Shown: positions 56,727 through 64,000 of the stretch, one piece after another
Layout of the letters: each line of letters starts with the position of its first letter
Position numbering within the stretch: position 1 is the stretch's first letter
Assembly: GCF_001436225.1 (NCBI RefSeq)
Contig: NZ_AYYO01000056.1
Span: 1-64,000, forward strand
Source: Lacticaseibacillus sharpeae JCM 1186 = DSM 20505
GTDB lineage: Bacteria; Bacillota; Bacilli; Lactobacillales; Lactobacillaceae
Reading direction: 5' to 3'
Length of the DNA stretch: 64,000 bases
Translations under genes and position numbers: made by a program
The notes under the pieces: model-generated
The model's input: the letters and a program-made list of their open reading frames with translations, nothing else
What the model was told of the DNA's origin: nothing
Database searches by the model: none

Positions 56727-57995
56727 ATGAAAGTGAAGTCATCTAAATTATTTATCGCAGCAATCGCATCACTGTCATTTGCAACGGTGGCCATGACAAA
56801 TGTGCACCCCGTATCTGCCGCGAACACGAAAGCCGAGATTACCCAGCAGAACAAGGATATTCTCACTAAGATTGAAAACGAAGACAAAAAGAACGGTGAA
56901 CTCGCTGATCAGGTGAGTGCTAAGAACACCGCCATCAAGAACGCCGACAAGAAGATTACCGATTCCAAGGCCAAGATTGCCGATTTGGCAACCAAGATTA
57001 CCAAGGAAAAGAAGGAAGTCGCAGCCCGGACCCAGGCCATGAAGAAGCAGCTGGTTTCCTTGCAGAAGGAAGCCGGCGACTCCGTAACTGGGAACGTCTA
57101 CGTTGACTTTGTCCTGAACTCCAAGAACTTGTCCGACTTGATTTCCCGCGGGACGACCGTCAGCAAGTTGAACCAGGCCAACCAGGAAGCACTTCAGCAG
57201 GTGAAGGACGCCAAGGATAAGCTGTCCGACTTACAGGACGACCAGAAGGCAACCGAGAAGTCCCTGGAAGACACCCGCGCAACGCTGGTATCCGACAAGG
57301 CCAAGCTTGTTGGGCTGCAAAAGGACGCGAAGTCCGAATCTGCCAAGCTGAACAAGATGCTTGAAGACAACAAGGACGTTCTGGCCCAGATCAGTGCTGC
57401 CGAAGCTAAGCAAGCAGCAGCTGCCGCCAAGAAGGCCGCTGCTTCAGCTAAGGTTGCCGCTAAGAGCGCTGACAGCAAGAAGTCCAGCCAGGCTGCTACC
57501 ACCGTTTCTACGTCTGCTGCCCTGACTGTTAGTGCATCAAGTTCAAGCAATGCTTCCAGCAGCACCAAGAAGGCCGCTAAGAGCAGCTCCCACAAGTCCA
57601 GTGCTGCAGCGACATCATCATCCAGCTCCAGCAGCGACAGCTCCTTCAGCGCCGCATACGGTAGCGCCATTTCTGCTGCTGAGTCCCAGATGGGCAAGCC
57701 TTACCAGTGGGGTGCCGCTGGCCCTAGCGCTTACGACTGCTCCGGTCTGACGATGTGGGCATTTGCGAAGATTGGCATTTCTCTGCCCCACTCCGCTGCC
57801 GCACAGTCCCAGATGGGTACGCGCGTATCTGTTAGCCAGCTCCAGCCCGGCGACCTCGTGTTCTGGGGTTCACCAGCACACCACGTTGGGATCTACATTG
57901 GCGGTGGCCAGTTCATCCACGCACCACACACCGGTGACGTGGTGAAGATTACCAGCATCAGTGGTTACACACCTGATTACGGTGTTCGCCTTTAA
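56727..57995 (+). CDS. secreted NlpC/P60 peptidoglycan endopeptidase
   Basis: Cell-wall hydrolase cutting stem peptides. The 422-residue precursor has a Sec signal peptide (cleavage near VSAA-NT, residue 32), a long coiled coil (about 33-225) rich in Lys, Asp and Ala, a Ser/Ala low-complexity linker (about 230-305), and a C-terminal NlpC/P60 domain. Its catalytic Cys is in YDCSGLTMWAF (near 341) and its His in AHHVGIYIGGGQFIHAP. ATG 56727 is only two bases from GGAGG; GTG 56733 (eight bases) may be the true start. A WalR-like box precedes it. Confidence 0.93.
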   Translation: MKVKSSKLFIAAIASLSFATVAMTNVHPVSAANTKAEITQQNKDILTKIENEDKKNGELADQVSAKNTAIKNADKKITDSKAKIADLATKITKEKKEVAARTQAMKKQLVSLQKEAGDSVTGNVYVDFVLNSKNLSDLISRGTTVSKLNQANQEALQQVKDAKDKLSDLQDDQKATEKSLEDTRATLVSDKAKLVGLQKDAKSESAKLNKMLEDNKDVLAQISAAEAKQAAAAAKKAAASAKVAAKSADSKKSSQAATTVSTSAALTVSASSSSNASSSTKKAAKSSSHKSSAAATSSSSSSSDSSFSAAYGSAISAAESQMGKPYQWGAAGPSAYDCSGLTMWAFAKIGISLPHSAAAQSQMGTRVSVSQLQPGDLVFWGSPAHHVGIYIGGGQFIHAPHTGDVVKITSISGYTPDYGVRL

Positions 57996-58007
57996 TCATT
58001 AGCAATT

Positions 58008-58058
58008 AAAAAGGTTCGCCGCATTTACGCAATGACGTAAATGCGGCGAACCTTTTTT
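58008..58058. terminator. bidirectional terminator
   Basis: A 22-bp perfect stem (AAGGTTCGCCGCATTTACG and its complement) around CAATGA, with A5 on one side and T6 on the other. It serves both convergent genes. Confidence 0.95.
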
Positions 58059-58068
58059 GATGTCTGAA

Positions 58069-59247
58069 TTAATGCAGGCGGCGAATGACGACGGGCCAGC
58101 GCATCACGCCTTGGGCCATCAGCGCTTGCAGGCGGTTGAAGAGGAGGAGCAGCCAGCCAAACGCCAGGATGAATGCCTGGATTTCAAACGAGGTCAGGGA
58201 CGGATACTTGAAGAAGCGAAAACCCAAATCCAAGAGTAATAACAGCACGGCGACGACGTAGGACGTGATGAGAAACTCGCGGGACGAGTTCGGGAGGAGC
58301 CAACGCACGCCGATGATGAGTACCACCATCGTCATGATGAGCAGACCCGCCGCCTGGTCGTGCAGGAAGTGGGACGCGGCGTTGTTGGGGAAAATCCCGA
58401 CGCAGGCGACCTCTAAGGAGATTAGGGTGAGCAGAATACGCAGGACGATGAGCCGGCGATTCTCGGGGTAGCGCTCGCGCAAGGTGACGAAGATGTAATC
58501 GATGAGCGCCACCATGAGCAGGGCGGTAATGATGAGGGTCAGGTTGAACTGCCAGGAGTTACTGGCCATGTTGGTGCCGAGGAAGCTCAGGTTGTGTTGC
58601 CACCAGCGGCGCTCCCCGTTTGCGGCCATGGCCACGACGACGCCGGTAATAATGACGGTGGTCAGCAGCTGTATCAGGATGGTCGCGTTGATGGTGATGG
58701 CCGCTGCGACCATGAACGCATCCGCGATGAAGGTCAGCAGCAGGAGAATCAGCGCCGCGGTGAAGGCATCGAAGGTCGCGCCCGGAAATAGGGTTCCGAG
58801 CAGCCAGGTAATCCCGAGTAGTGCCAGGCCCAGCATGATGGTGAACGAGATGATGATGACGGGCAAGTTCCGCCAGTAAATGCGGCTGGAGAACCGCCCC
58901 TGATCATCATTGCGGCTGCGGATGAAAAACGCGGTGAACAACGTGACGCCCGTGACCACGCCAATGCCGATGATGAAGCTGGCAACGGAGACGTCACCGG
59001 ACAGGGGGACGTAAGTTAGTCCCTTGCTGAGCCAGTAGATATAGCTGCCGATGGTCGTGATTAACGCGGCGATCAGCGGCCAGATGAGGAACAGCCGATT
59101 GTGGTTAATTCGGTCAGTCGCCGTGTGCTGAATGATAATGCGCCCATTGCGAATTGATAGTTGCATTGGCGTGTTTGATTTGACGCCCAGTTGTGCCTGA
59201 ATTTCCGCCGGTAAGCGCACAATCACCGGCTTGGTTGTTGCACCCAA
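58069..59247 (-). CDS. AbrB/SpoVT-like domain fused to a membrane domain
   Basis: A 392-residue fusion. Residues 1-40 (KPVIVRLPAEIQAQLGVKSN...LSIRNGRIII) look like a SpoVT/AbrB/MazE swapped-hairpin DNA-binding domain. Residues from about 50 hold about ten membrane spans resembling DUF998-type proteins. A DNA-binding fold tethered to the membrane would be unusual; alternatively the small domain only dimerises. Start TTG 59247, seven bases after GGGGAGG. A TATAAT lies about 45 bases upstream on the minus strand (59295-59290). Confidence 0.78.
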   Translation of the reverse strand: MGATTKPVIVRLPAEIQAQLGVKSNTPMQLSIRNGRIIIQHTATDRINHNRLFLIWPLIAALITTIGSYIYWLSKGLTYVPLSGDVSVASFIIGIGVVTGVTLFTAFFIRSRNDDQGRFSSRIYWRNLPVIIISFTIMLGLALLGITWLLGTLFPGATFDAFTAALILLLLTFIADAFMVAAAITINATILIQLLTTVIITGVVVAMAANGERRWWQHNLSFLGTNMASNSWQFNLTLIITALLMVALIDYIFVTLRERYPENRRLIVLRILLTLISLEVACVGIFPNNAASHFLHDQAAGLLIMTMVVLIIGVRWLLPNSSREFLITSYVVAVLLLLLDLGFRFFKYPSLTSFEIQAFILAFGWLLLLFNRLQALMAQGVMRWPVVIRRLH

Positions 59248-59398
59248 TATTTTTCCTCCCCATTAGTCCCAGTAACATTGCTGCAGTTTATTATAACCTA
59301 AATCGTGTGTGACTTTTGTTACCCGCACAGAAATACTGGCGGGCTCTCGCTGCTGGCTTTCATTTTCGTGTCAGCTGGCCAGACATTTTCTGAAAATA

Positions 59399-59427
59399 TT
59401 GACATGCTTACAAAAAGATAGTAGAAT
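59399..59427 (+). promoter_or_regulatory. promoter of the Gfo/Idh-like gene
   Basis: Consensus TTGACA (59399-59404) and TAGAAT (59422-59427) with 17 bases between. Confidence 0.85.
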
Positions 59428-59433
59428 GGATAA

Positions 59434-59545
59434 TGCTGTTAAAAAAGTGGTGCCGTCCATCGAGTCTGGGGGATGCGCGGCACCGATGAAGATGTGGATA
59501 TGTGTGCGGACCAACGCGCCCGCATGCAGGTAAGGAGGAGAATTG
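59434..59545 (+). promoter_or_regulatory. structured leader of the Gfo/Idh-like gene
   Basis: The leader of about 110 bases folds into GGTGCCG/CGGCACC (59449-59484) and TGTGTGCG/CGCATGCA (59501-59528, wobbles), the second ending just before AAGGAGG. No riboswitch class recognised. Confidence 0.4.
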
Positions 59546-59965
59546 ATGCTTAATCTTGCACTGATTGGAATTGACGCGAACACTGATAACGTACTCGCCG
59601 CAATCCGGGAAGACGGCCGGTATTTCGTGAACGCTGCCTACGCGGATACATTCGAATGCAACGTACAGTTCAGCATGAAGCATGAGATTGACTCCATTTA
59701 TATGCAGGTGCGGCCATTGCTGAAGCGCACCGACATTGATGTAGTTTACGTGGCGTCAACGGTGCCCCACGTGCAAAGCGTTGTGCTGAAGGCGCTGCGT
59801 GCGGGCAAAACCGTGCTGATTGCGGACAACGTGCCGAACTTGCCGGAGCACGGCGACTTGATTCGGGTTGCGCACAACGACCGGGAAGCCCTGGCGGAGG
59901 AACTAACGATTGTGGCGAACGCGCTGACTGAACCGCTGGCCTTCGATTTTGACCCCGTCATTTAA
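59546..59965 (+). CDS. orphan Gfo/Idh/MocA-like N-terminal domain
   Basis: The 139-residue protein matches only the Rossmann half of Gfo/Idh/MocA oxidoreductases: DIDVVYVASTVPHVQSVVLKALRAGKTVLI (about residues 65-95) is the family's signature region. The nucleotide motif is degenerate (LIGIDANTDN in place of GxGxxG), and the usual EKP after the fifth strand is replaced by DNVPN. The catalytic C-terminal domain is absent. It may sense or bind a nucleotide rather than catalyse. ATG 59546 follows AAGGAGGAG. Confidence 0.7.
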   Translation: MLNLALIGIDANTDNVLAAIREDGRYFVNAAYADTFECNVQFSMKHEIDSIYMQVRPLLKRTDIDVVYVASTVPHVQSVVLKALRAGKTVLIADNVPNLPEHGDLIRVAHNDREALAEELTIVANALTEPLAFDFDPVI

Positions 59966-59978
59966 ATTCAAATATGTT

Positions 59979-60011
59979 TAACCGTCATCGAACCTGGGTG
60001 GCGGTTTTTTG
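59979..60011 (+). terminator. terminator after the Gfo/Idh-like gene
   Basis: AACCGTCA pairs with TGGCGGTT (one wobble) and is followed by six T. Confidence 0.82.
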
Positions 60012-60059
60012 TCCACAATACAATGCCTTCAGAGCATATACTGGGACAAAATAAGCATT

Positions 60060-60087
60060 TTGTGCATGAATGCATCGGGCTTAAAAT
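60060..60087 (+). promoter_or_regulatory. cupin gene promoter
   Basis: TTGTGC (60060-60065) and TAAAAT (60082-60087) with a 16-base spacer. Confidence 0.45.
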
Positions 60088-60118
60088 GAATGTATTACTA
60101 ATCGAGGACGGTGGACAC

Positions 60119-60532
60119 ATGAGCAACAACGCAGAAACAGTCAAAAACGGGATTTTTGAAATGGGACCCAAGAACGACGCCTACCAACAGTTCTTCACGG
60201 GGCAGAGCTATTTGCAGTCCCTTGTGGCCGATAAGGACGTGAACGTCGGGGTCGGCAACGTGACCTTCGAGCCGGGGTGCCGCAACAACTGGCACATTCA
60301 CCACGATGGTTACCAGATTTTGCTGGTGACCGCCGGAACTGGTTGGTACCAGGATGCAGGCCAACCCGCGCGCAAGTTGCACGCGGGGGATGTGGTCGTC
60401 ACTTGCGACGGCGTGAAGCACTGGCACGGCGCCACGAAGGACAGCTGGTTCAGCCACATTGCCATTACGGCCGGGACGCCAGAGTGGTTGGAACCAGTCA
60501 GCGACGCACAGTATGACGCATTGGAGGACTAA
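60119..60532 (+). CDS. cupin-domain protein
   Basis: A 137-residue single cupin barrel. Motif 1 is GCRNNWHIHHDGYQILLVTAGTG (His residues near 59-62, in a stretch longer than shown in most family members), and motif 2 is LHAGDVVVTCDGVKHWHGA (His near 103 and 105), so a metal site is present. It resembles cupins paired with carboxymuconolactone decarboxylase-like proteins, as found here one base downstream. The substrate is unknown. ATG 60119 follows a GGTGG site. Confidence 0.85.
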   Translation: MSNNAETVKNGIFEMGPKNDAYQQFFTGQSYLQSLVADKDVNVGVGNVTFEPGCRNNWHIHHDGYQILLVTAGTGWYQDAGQPARKLHAGDVVVTCDGVKHWHGATKDSWFSHIAITAGTPEWLEPVSDAQYDALED

Positions 60533-60533
60533 G

Positions 60534-60854
60534 ATGGCCCAAAAACAAACGGCTGGCCGCGACCAGCTGTGGGATTTTGCCCCGAAGTTCGCGGAATTAA
60601 ATGATGACGTGCTGTTCGGTGAGGTGTGGGCCCGCGAGGAGCAGATGTCCGCCCGCGACCGCAGCCTAATTACGGTGTCCGCACTGATGGCGCAGGGGTT
60701 GTTCCCCCAGCTTGAAGCGCACATGCGCATCGCGAAGACCAACGGCGTGACCAAGGACGAGATGGTGGAGTTAATCACGCACCTCGCGTTTTACGCTGGC
60801 TGGCCCAAGGCGTGGTCCGCATTTGGCCTTGCCAAGAAGATTTACACGGAATAA
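60534..60854 (+). CDS. carboxymuconolactone decarboxylase-family protein
   Basis: A 106-residue all-helical protein of the CMD/AhpD fold. RDRSLITVSALMAQGLFPQLEAH (about residues 41-63), NGVTKDEMVELITHLAFYAGWPKA (about 70-93) are the family's conserved stretches. No CxxC is present, so it is not an AhpD-type peroxidase. It starts one base after the cupin stop and is surely in the same transcript; together they may act on an aromatic or lactone compound. Confidence 0.88.
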   Translation: MAQKQTAGRDQLWDFAPKFAELNDDVLFGEVWAREEQMSARDRSLITVSALMAQGLFPQLEAHMRIAKTNGVTKDEMVELITHLAFYAGWPKAWSAFGLAKKIYTE

Positions 60855-60858
60855 GATT

Positions 60859-60891
60859 GACCACCCCGGAATTACCCCGGGGTGGTTTTTT
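60859..60891 (+). terminator. cupin-CMD terminator
   Basis: ACCACCCCGG pairs with CCGGGGTGGT and is followed by six T. Confidence 0.93.
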
Positions 60892-60925
60892 GCTGGGTGA
60901 ATTTATGCGAAAATGGAATTGGTGC

Positions 60926-60956
60926 TTGCCTTAAAGTGGGCTTTAAGGTGTACGGT
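60926..60956 (+). promoter_or_regulatory. MerR-type promoter of the alcohol dehydrogenase gene
   Basis: TTGCCT (60926-60931) and TACGGT (60951-60956), 19-base spacer, with the dyad CCTTAAAGTGGGCTTTAAGG over it. Same class as 54214 and 62125. Confidence 0.8.
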
Positions 60957-61021
60957 AAGGTAATTCAATGATGTTAGTGGATTGTGGTCAGCAGCGCGCT
61001 GACCGCAGAGGAGGACTGAGC

Positions 61022-62059
61022 ATGAAAGCAGCGATTTTTGTTAAGCCAGGGCAAATGGAAGCCCGCGAATTACCCCAGCCAGTGGTGGAATTCCCCACGG
61101 ATGCAGTCATCAAGATTGTGCGGGCGTGTGTCTGTGGTTCAGATTTGTGGTGGTACCGCGGATTGTCGAAGCGGCCGGCGAACGAACCCGTGGGCCACGA
61201 AGCCATCGGGGTGGTTGAAAGCGTGGGCGCTGCGGTCACTGCCGTTAAACCTGGCGATTTCGTCATCGTGCCGTTCACCCATGGCTGCGGGCATTGTGCA
61301 GCTTGTCTGGCCGGTTTTGAGGGCAACTGCCTGACCTTCCACCACCAGGGCAGTCCCGTGGGCTACCAGGCGGAATACTTGCGTTACGAAAACGCCGATT
61401 GGTCCCTGGTTAAGGTGCCCGGCCAGCCGGAAGACTATACGGATGCCCAGCTGAATGACCTGCTCGCGTTGTCGGACGTGATGGCAACGGGCTACCACGC
61501 CGCCGTTTCGGCTGAGGTGCACGCTGGTGACACCGTGGTCGTTATGGGTGATGGTGCGGTCGGCCTGTCCGGGGTTCTTTCCGCTAAGCTGCTGGGGGCA
61601 AAGCGCATTATTGCGATGAGCCGCCACGAAGACCGAGCACAGCTCGCCCGTGAGTTTGGCGCGACGGACGTGGTGCCAGAACGCGGCGACTTAGCAGTGC
61701 AGCGGGTCATGGAATTAACTGCCGGGGCCGGCGCGGATGCCGTACTCGAATGTGTCGGCAACGAGCAGTCGGTGGCAACCGCCGTGCAGGTGGGCCGCCC
61801 CGGCAGTGTTGTTGGCCGGGTAGGAATTCCGCAAAAGCCCGAGATGAACACCAACGCTTTGTTCTGGCGCAACATCGGCTTGCGCGGCGGGATTGCTAGT
61901 GTGACCACCCACGACCGCGATGTGCTGCTGCAGGCGGTCTTGAACGGGCAGATCCACCCCGGCAAGGTGTTCACGCAGCGGTTTGATCTAGATCACATCC
62001 AGGACGCGTACGCCGCAATGGACCAGCGGACGGCGATTAAGTCACTGATTATTATGTAA
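61022..62059 (+). CDS. zinc-dependent alcohol dehydrogenase
   Basis: Medium-chain NAD(P)-dependent dehydrogenase. The 345-residue protein has catalytic zinc ligands Cys 38 (VCGSD) and His 59-Glu 60 (GHE), the structural zinc loop GCGHCAACLAGFEGNC (about 88-103) and the nucleotide motif VMGDGAVGLSG near 175. It is like zinc dehydrogenases that act on alcohols or aldehydes of unknown identity. ATG 61022 follows GAGGAGG. The MerR-type promoter hints at aldehyde or electrophile induction. Confidence 0.92.
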   Translation: MKAAIFVKPGQMEARELPQPVVEFPTDAVIKIVRACVCGSDLWWYRGLSKRPANEPVGHEAIGVVESVGAAVTAVKPGDFVIVPFTHGCGHCAACLAGFEGNCLTFHHQGSPVGYQAEYLRYENADWSLVKVPGQPEDYTDAQLNDLLALSDVMATGYHAAVSAEVHAGDTVVVMGDGAVGLSGVLSAKLLGAKRIIAMSRHEDRAQLAREFGATDVVPERGDLAVQRVMELTAGAGADAVLECVGNEQSVATAVQVGRPGSVVGRVGIPQKPEMNTNALFWRNIGLRGGIASVTTHDRDVLLQAVLNGQIHPGKVFTQRFDLDHIQDAYAAMDQRTAIKSLIIM

Positions 62060-62069
62060 ATTGGCTGTT

Positions 62070-62112
62070 TGCCCCAATCCACGAATGTTTTTGTGGATTG
62101 GGGCATTTTTTT
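62070..62112 (+). terminator. alcohol dehydrogenase terminator
   Basis: GCCCCAATCCAC pairs perfectly with GTGGATTGGGGC, followed by ATTTTTTT. Confidence 0.95.
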
Positions 62113-62124
62113 GCAAATTAGCCC

Positions 62125-62155
62125 TTGTCTTAAAGTGAACTTTAAGGTTTAAGCT
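62125..62155 (+). promoter_or_regulatory. MerR-type promoter of the second MFS gene
   Basis: TTGTCT (62125-62130) and TAAGCT (62150-62155), 19-base spacer, with the nearly perfect dyad CTTAAAGT-GA-ACTTTAAG (62129-62146). Confidence 0.82.
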
Positions 62156-62211
62156 GAATTCATCAGTTAGGAAATGGCCTGACTTACATGACGACTTGAT
62201 TGGAGCTATTA

Positions 62212-63543
62212 ATGCAAAAACAAAAATTTGGGCCGGTTTTGCCCATTATCTTGATTAGTTACTTTATGATTTTACTGGATAATTCAATTGTGTTTACCAG
62301 CACGGTGAAAATCGCGCAGGACCTGCAAATGGATGCCCAGGCGCTGGCGTGGGTGACCAATGCGTACGCGCTAACCTTTGGCGGACTGCTCATGCTGGGC
62401 GGGAAGGCCGGCGACATTCTGGGGCGCCGGCGGGTGTTTACGCTCGGTTTAGTCATTTTCACCTTAGGCTCGCTTCTTGTGGGTCTGGCGCAAAATGGGG
62501 CGATGATTATCGCCATGCGGGCGTTGCAGGGCGTAGGCTCGGCAATCTTGGCACCGACCACGTTGGCCTTATTAATGGATAGTTACCAAGGCAATATGCG
62601 CACCAAGGCGATTGCTTATTACGGTGCGACCGCGGGGATTGGCGCCAGCTTTGGGCTGGTAGTGGGGGGCTTCATTGCCAGCTTCCTGACCTGGCGGGAC
62701 GGCTTCTTGCTCAACGTGCCGGTGGGAATCATGTTGCTGGTGCTCACCATCATCTTCGTGCCGGCGCGTCCGGGTCAGGGCGGTCGGTTGGACTGGCCGG
62801 GGGCCATTACCTCAGTGGTCGGTTTTGCAGGTCTCATCTATAGTATTAACGGGACGGTACTTCGCGGGGTAGCCGGGATTATTGCGGCATTTGCGCTCAT
62901 TGCCTTTGTCCTTGTCGAGGCACACCAGCAATCACCACTTATGCCGCTGCAGTTGTTTAAAAGCCGTGAGCGCAGTAGTGCCTATGTGGCACGTTTCTTC
63001 TACCTCGGGGCGATGATTTCCTACTTTTTCTTGGTGCCGCAAGCGATGCAAAACGTTTATGGCTACACCCCCTTGATGGCGGCTGTGGGTTTCTTGGCCG
63101 AAACGATTCCGCAGTTCCTCTCCGCCACAATTTTGGCACGGCTCAATGACCGCTTTACCAACAATCAACTGCTGACTGCTGGTGTCCTGATTACGTTCGT
63201 TGGTGTGATCATGGGTGCAATCGTGGGCATCAACGGCGGATATTTCTGGGCCTTAGCCGTCCCGATGGTCATCATCGGGATTGGTCAGGGGCTGTCCCTC
63301 AGTCCGCTTACGGTGGCTGGTGTTGCCCACACGGATGTCTTGATTGCCGGTTCCGCTTCGGGCGTGGTCAATACAGTGCACCAGATTGGTAGTTCGTTTG
63401 GGTTGTCCGTGATTGTGGCGCTGACGGCAAACTTTAGTAGTCCAGTTGCCGTATACAACCATTCGGCATGGTTAATGGCCGGCTTTATGTTGCTTGCGTT
63501 ACTTGCAACCTTGAACATTGTCCGGCCGGGCAAGCGCGCTTAA
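62212..63543 (+). CDS. MFS exporter, DHA2-like
   Basis: Proton-driven efflux protein of 443 residues with about 13-14 predicted spans. It opens SYFMILLDNSIVFTSTVKIAQ, motif A region GGKAGDILGRRRVF near residue 64, then ALQGVGSAILAPTTLALL near 105. Likely exports drugs or toxic metabolites. ATG 62212 is six bases after GGAG; TTG 62200 upstream is less likely. It is followed after 20 bases by a NAD(P)-binding gene and driven by the MerR-type promoter at 62125. Confidence 0.88.
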   Translation: MQKQKFGPVLPIILISYFMILLDNSIVFTSTVKIAQDLQMDAQALAWVTNAYALTFGGLLMLGGKAGDILGRRRVFTLGLVIFTLGSLLVGLAQNGAMIIAMRALQGVGSAILAPTTLALLMDSYQGNMRTKAIAYYGATAGIGASFGLVVGGFIASFLTWRDGFLLNVPVGIMLLVLTIIFVPARPGQGGRLDWPGAITSVVGFAGLIYSINGTVLRGVAGIIAAFALIAFVLVEAHQQSPLMPLQLFKSRERSSAYVARFFYLGAMISYFFLVPQAMQNVYGYTPLMAAVGFLAETIPQFLSATILARLNDRFTNNQLLTAGVLITFVGVIMGAIVGINGGYFWALAVPMVIIGIGQGLSLSPLTVAGVAHTDVLIAGSASGVVNTVHQIGSSFGLSVIVALTANFSSPVAVYNHSAWLMAGFMLLALLATLNIVRPGKRA

Positions 63544-63563
63544 GGCGCACAAAGGAGATAATG

Positions 63564-64000
63564 ATGAAAATTTTACTTATTGGCGCAACGGGCTCAATTG
63601 GCCGCGCAGTGCGCACGCAATTGCTCCAGACAACGGATTACCAGCTAGTGCTTACTTCCCGGCATGCCAGTACGATGCAAATTGACGGGCAGCGCGAAGT
63701 TGCACTCAACTTGGATGCCCGCAATGCTGCGGCAGTCGCGCAAGCATTAACGGATGTGGATGCGGTCTTTGTGGCCGTCAGTGGTGCGTTGCCCGCAATC
63801 GCGACGGCGGTGACGGCCGCGATGACTGGAAGCAAGACGCAGCGGCTTGTCTTTATTTCCTCGATGGGGATTTACGACGAAATTCCCGCGAGTGTCGGCG
63901 CCCAGGGCAATCTGCACCACAATCCAGTTTTGCGGCCTTACCGCGAAGCTGCGGACATTATTGCGGCGTCAACGCTGAACTACACGGTGATTCGCCCCGG
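63564..64000 (+). CDS. NAD(P)-binding protein, cut by the window end
   Basis: The visible 145 residues begin MKILLIGATGSIGRAV, a GxTGxxG nucleotide motif, and include LVFISSMGIYDEIPAS near residue 95 and YTVIRPG at the edge. It is an atypical SDR like the protein at 51910. ATG 63564 is six bases after AAAGGAG; ATG 63561 is too close. It is in one transcript with the MFS gene. The C-terminus is outside the window. Confidence 0.85.
   Translation, partial: MKILLIGATGSIGRAVRTQLLQTTDYQLVLTSRHASTMQIDGQREVALNLDARNAAAVAQALTDVDAVFVAVSGALPAIATAVTAAMTGSKTQRLVFISSMGIYDEIPASVGAQGNLHHNPVLRPYREAADIIAASTLNYTVIRP

Noticed and set aside
57420-57660. Repetitive Ser/Ala-coding stretch in the hydrolase gene as a DNA repeat or CRISPR-like array
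   Set aside because: It stays in frame and encodes the low-complexity linker between coiled coil and NlpC/P60 domain; there are no regular repeat-spacer units.
58265-58879. Plus-strand open frames rich in Arg, Ser and Met opposite the AbrB/membrane fusion
   Set aside because: Antisense shadows of a membrane protein gene, without ribosome sites.

Overview
The window is a chromosome segment of a fairly GC-rich member of the Lactobacillaceae (Firmicutes). The gene order ctsR-clpC-rpoB-rpoC, rpsL-rpsG-fusA followed by the S10-spc-alpha ribosomal superoperon without tuf, the ecfA1-ecfA2-ecfT-truA-rplM-rpsI block, strong GGAGG ribosome sites and a maltose phosphorylase operon all fit a lactic acid bacterium, perhaps of the Lacticaseibacillus or Schleiferilactobacillus kind. 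The genus is my inference.

Layout: (1) 1-710, eight tRNA genes, the first cut by the window edge. (2) 821-3953, ctsR and clpC, with a CtsR operator. (3) 4003-11571, a promoter and short terminated leader RNA, then rpoB-rpoC. (4) 11597-25756, a maltose/maltodextrin locus: alpha-glucosidase, neopullulanase, maltose phosphorylase, beta-phosphoglucomutase, ABC ATPase, a second GH13 glucosidase, MalE, MalF, MalG and a LacI-type regulator. MalEFG with the ATPase import maltodextrin. The GH13 enzymes trim it. Phosphorylase and mutase turn maltose into glucose plus glucose 6-phosphate. (5) 25757-26167, a small orphan A24 (prepilin-type) peptidase. (6) 26319-44820, rpsL-rpsG-fusA, a pair of paralogous small membrane proteins on the minus strand, then rpsJ to rplQ with secY, adk, infA and rpoA. 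(7) 44832-45148, a densely folded non-coding region ending in an intrinsic terminator. (8) 45259-49508, ECF transporter energizing module, truA, rplM, rpsI. (9) 49572-52677, a compositionally different cassette (MerR regulator, two NAD(P)-binding proteins, a DMT transporter) bracketed by two near-identical copies of the rpsI terminator. (10) 52772-64000, accessory genes: two MFS exporters, aldo/keto reductase, LysR regulator, small zinc ribbon and membrane proteins, an NlpC/P60 hydrolase, an AbrB-like/membrane fusion, an orphan Gfo/Idh/MocA-like domain, cupin, carboxymuconolactone decarboxylase-like protein, zinc alcohol dehydrogenase, and a truncated NAD(P)-binding protein.

The most notable signals are regulatory rather than coding. 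They are the structured RNA after rplQ; five promoters with a 19-bp spacer carrying a MerR-type dyad, in two sequence classes; the duplicated terminators around the imported cassette; a promoter whose -35 box lies inside the clpC terminator and drives a short terminated RNA ahead of rpoB; and a possible attenuator before rpsL. No CRISPR array, insertion sequence, prophage or toxin-antitoxin pair was seen. All starts were chosen by ribosome-site spacing and family N-termini.
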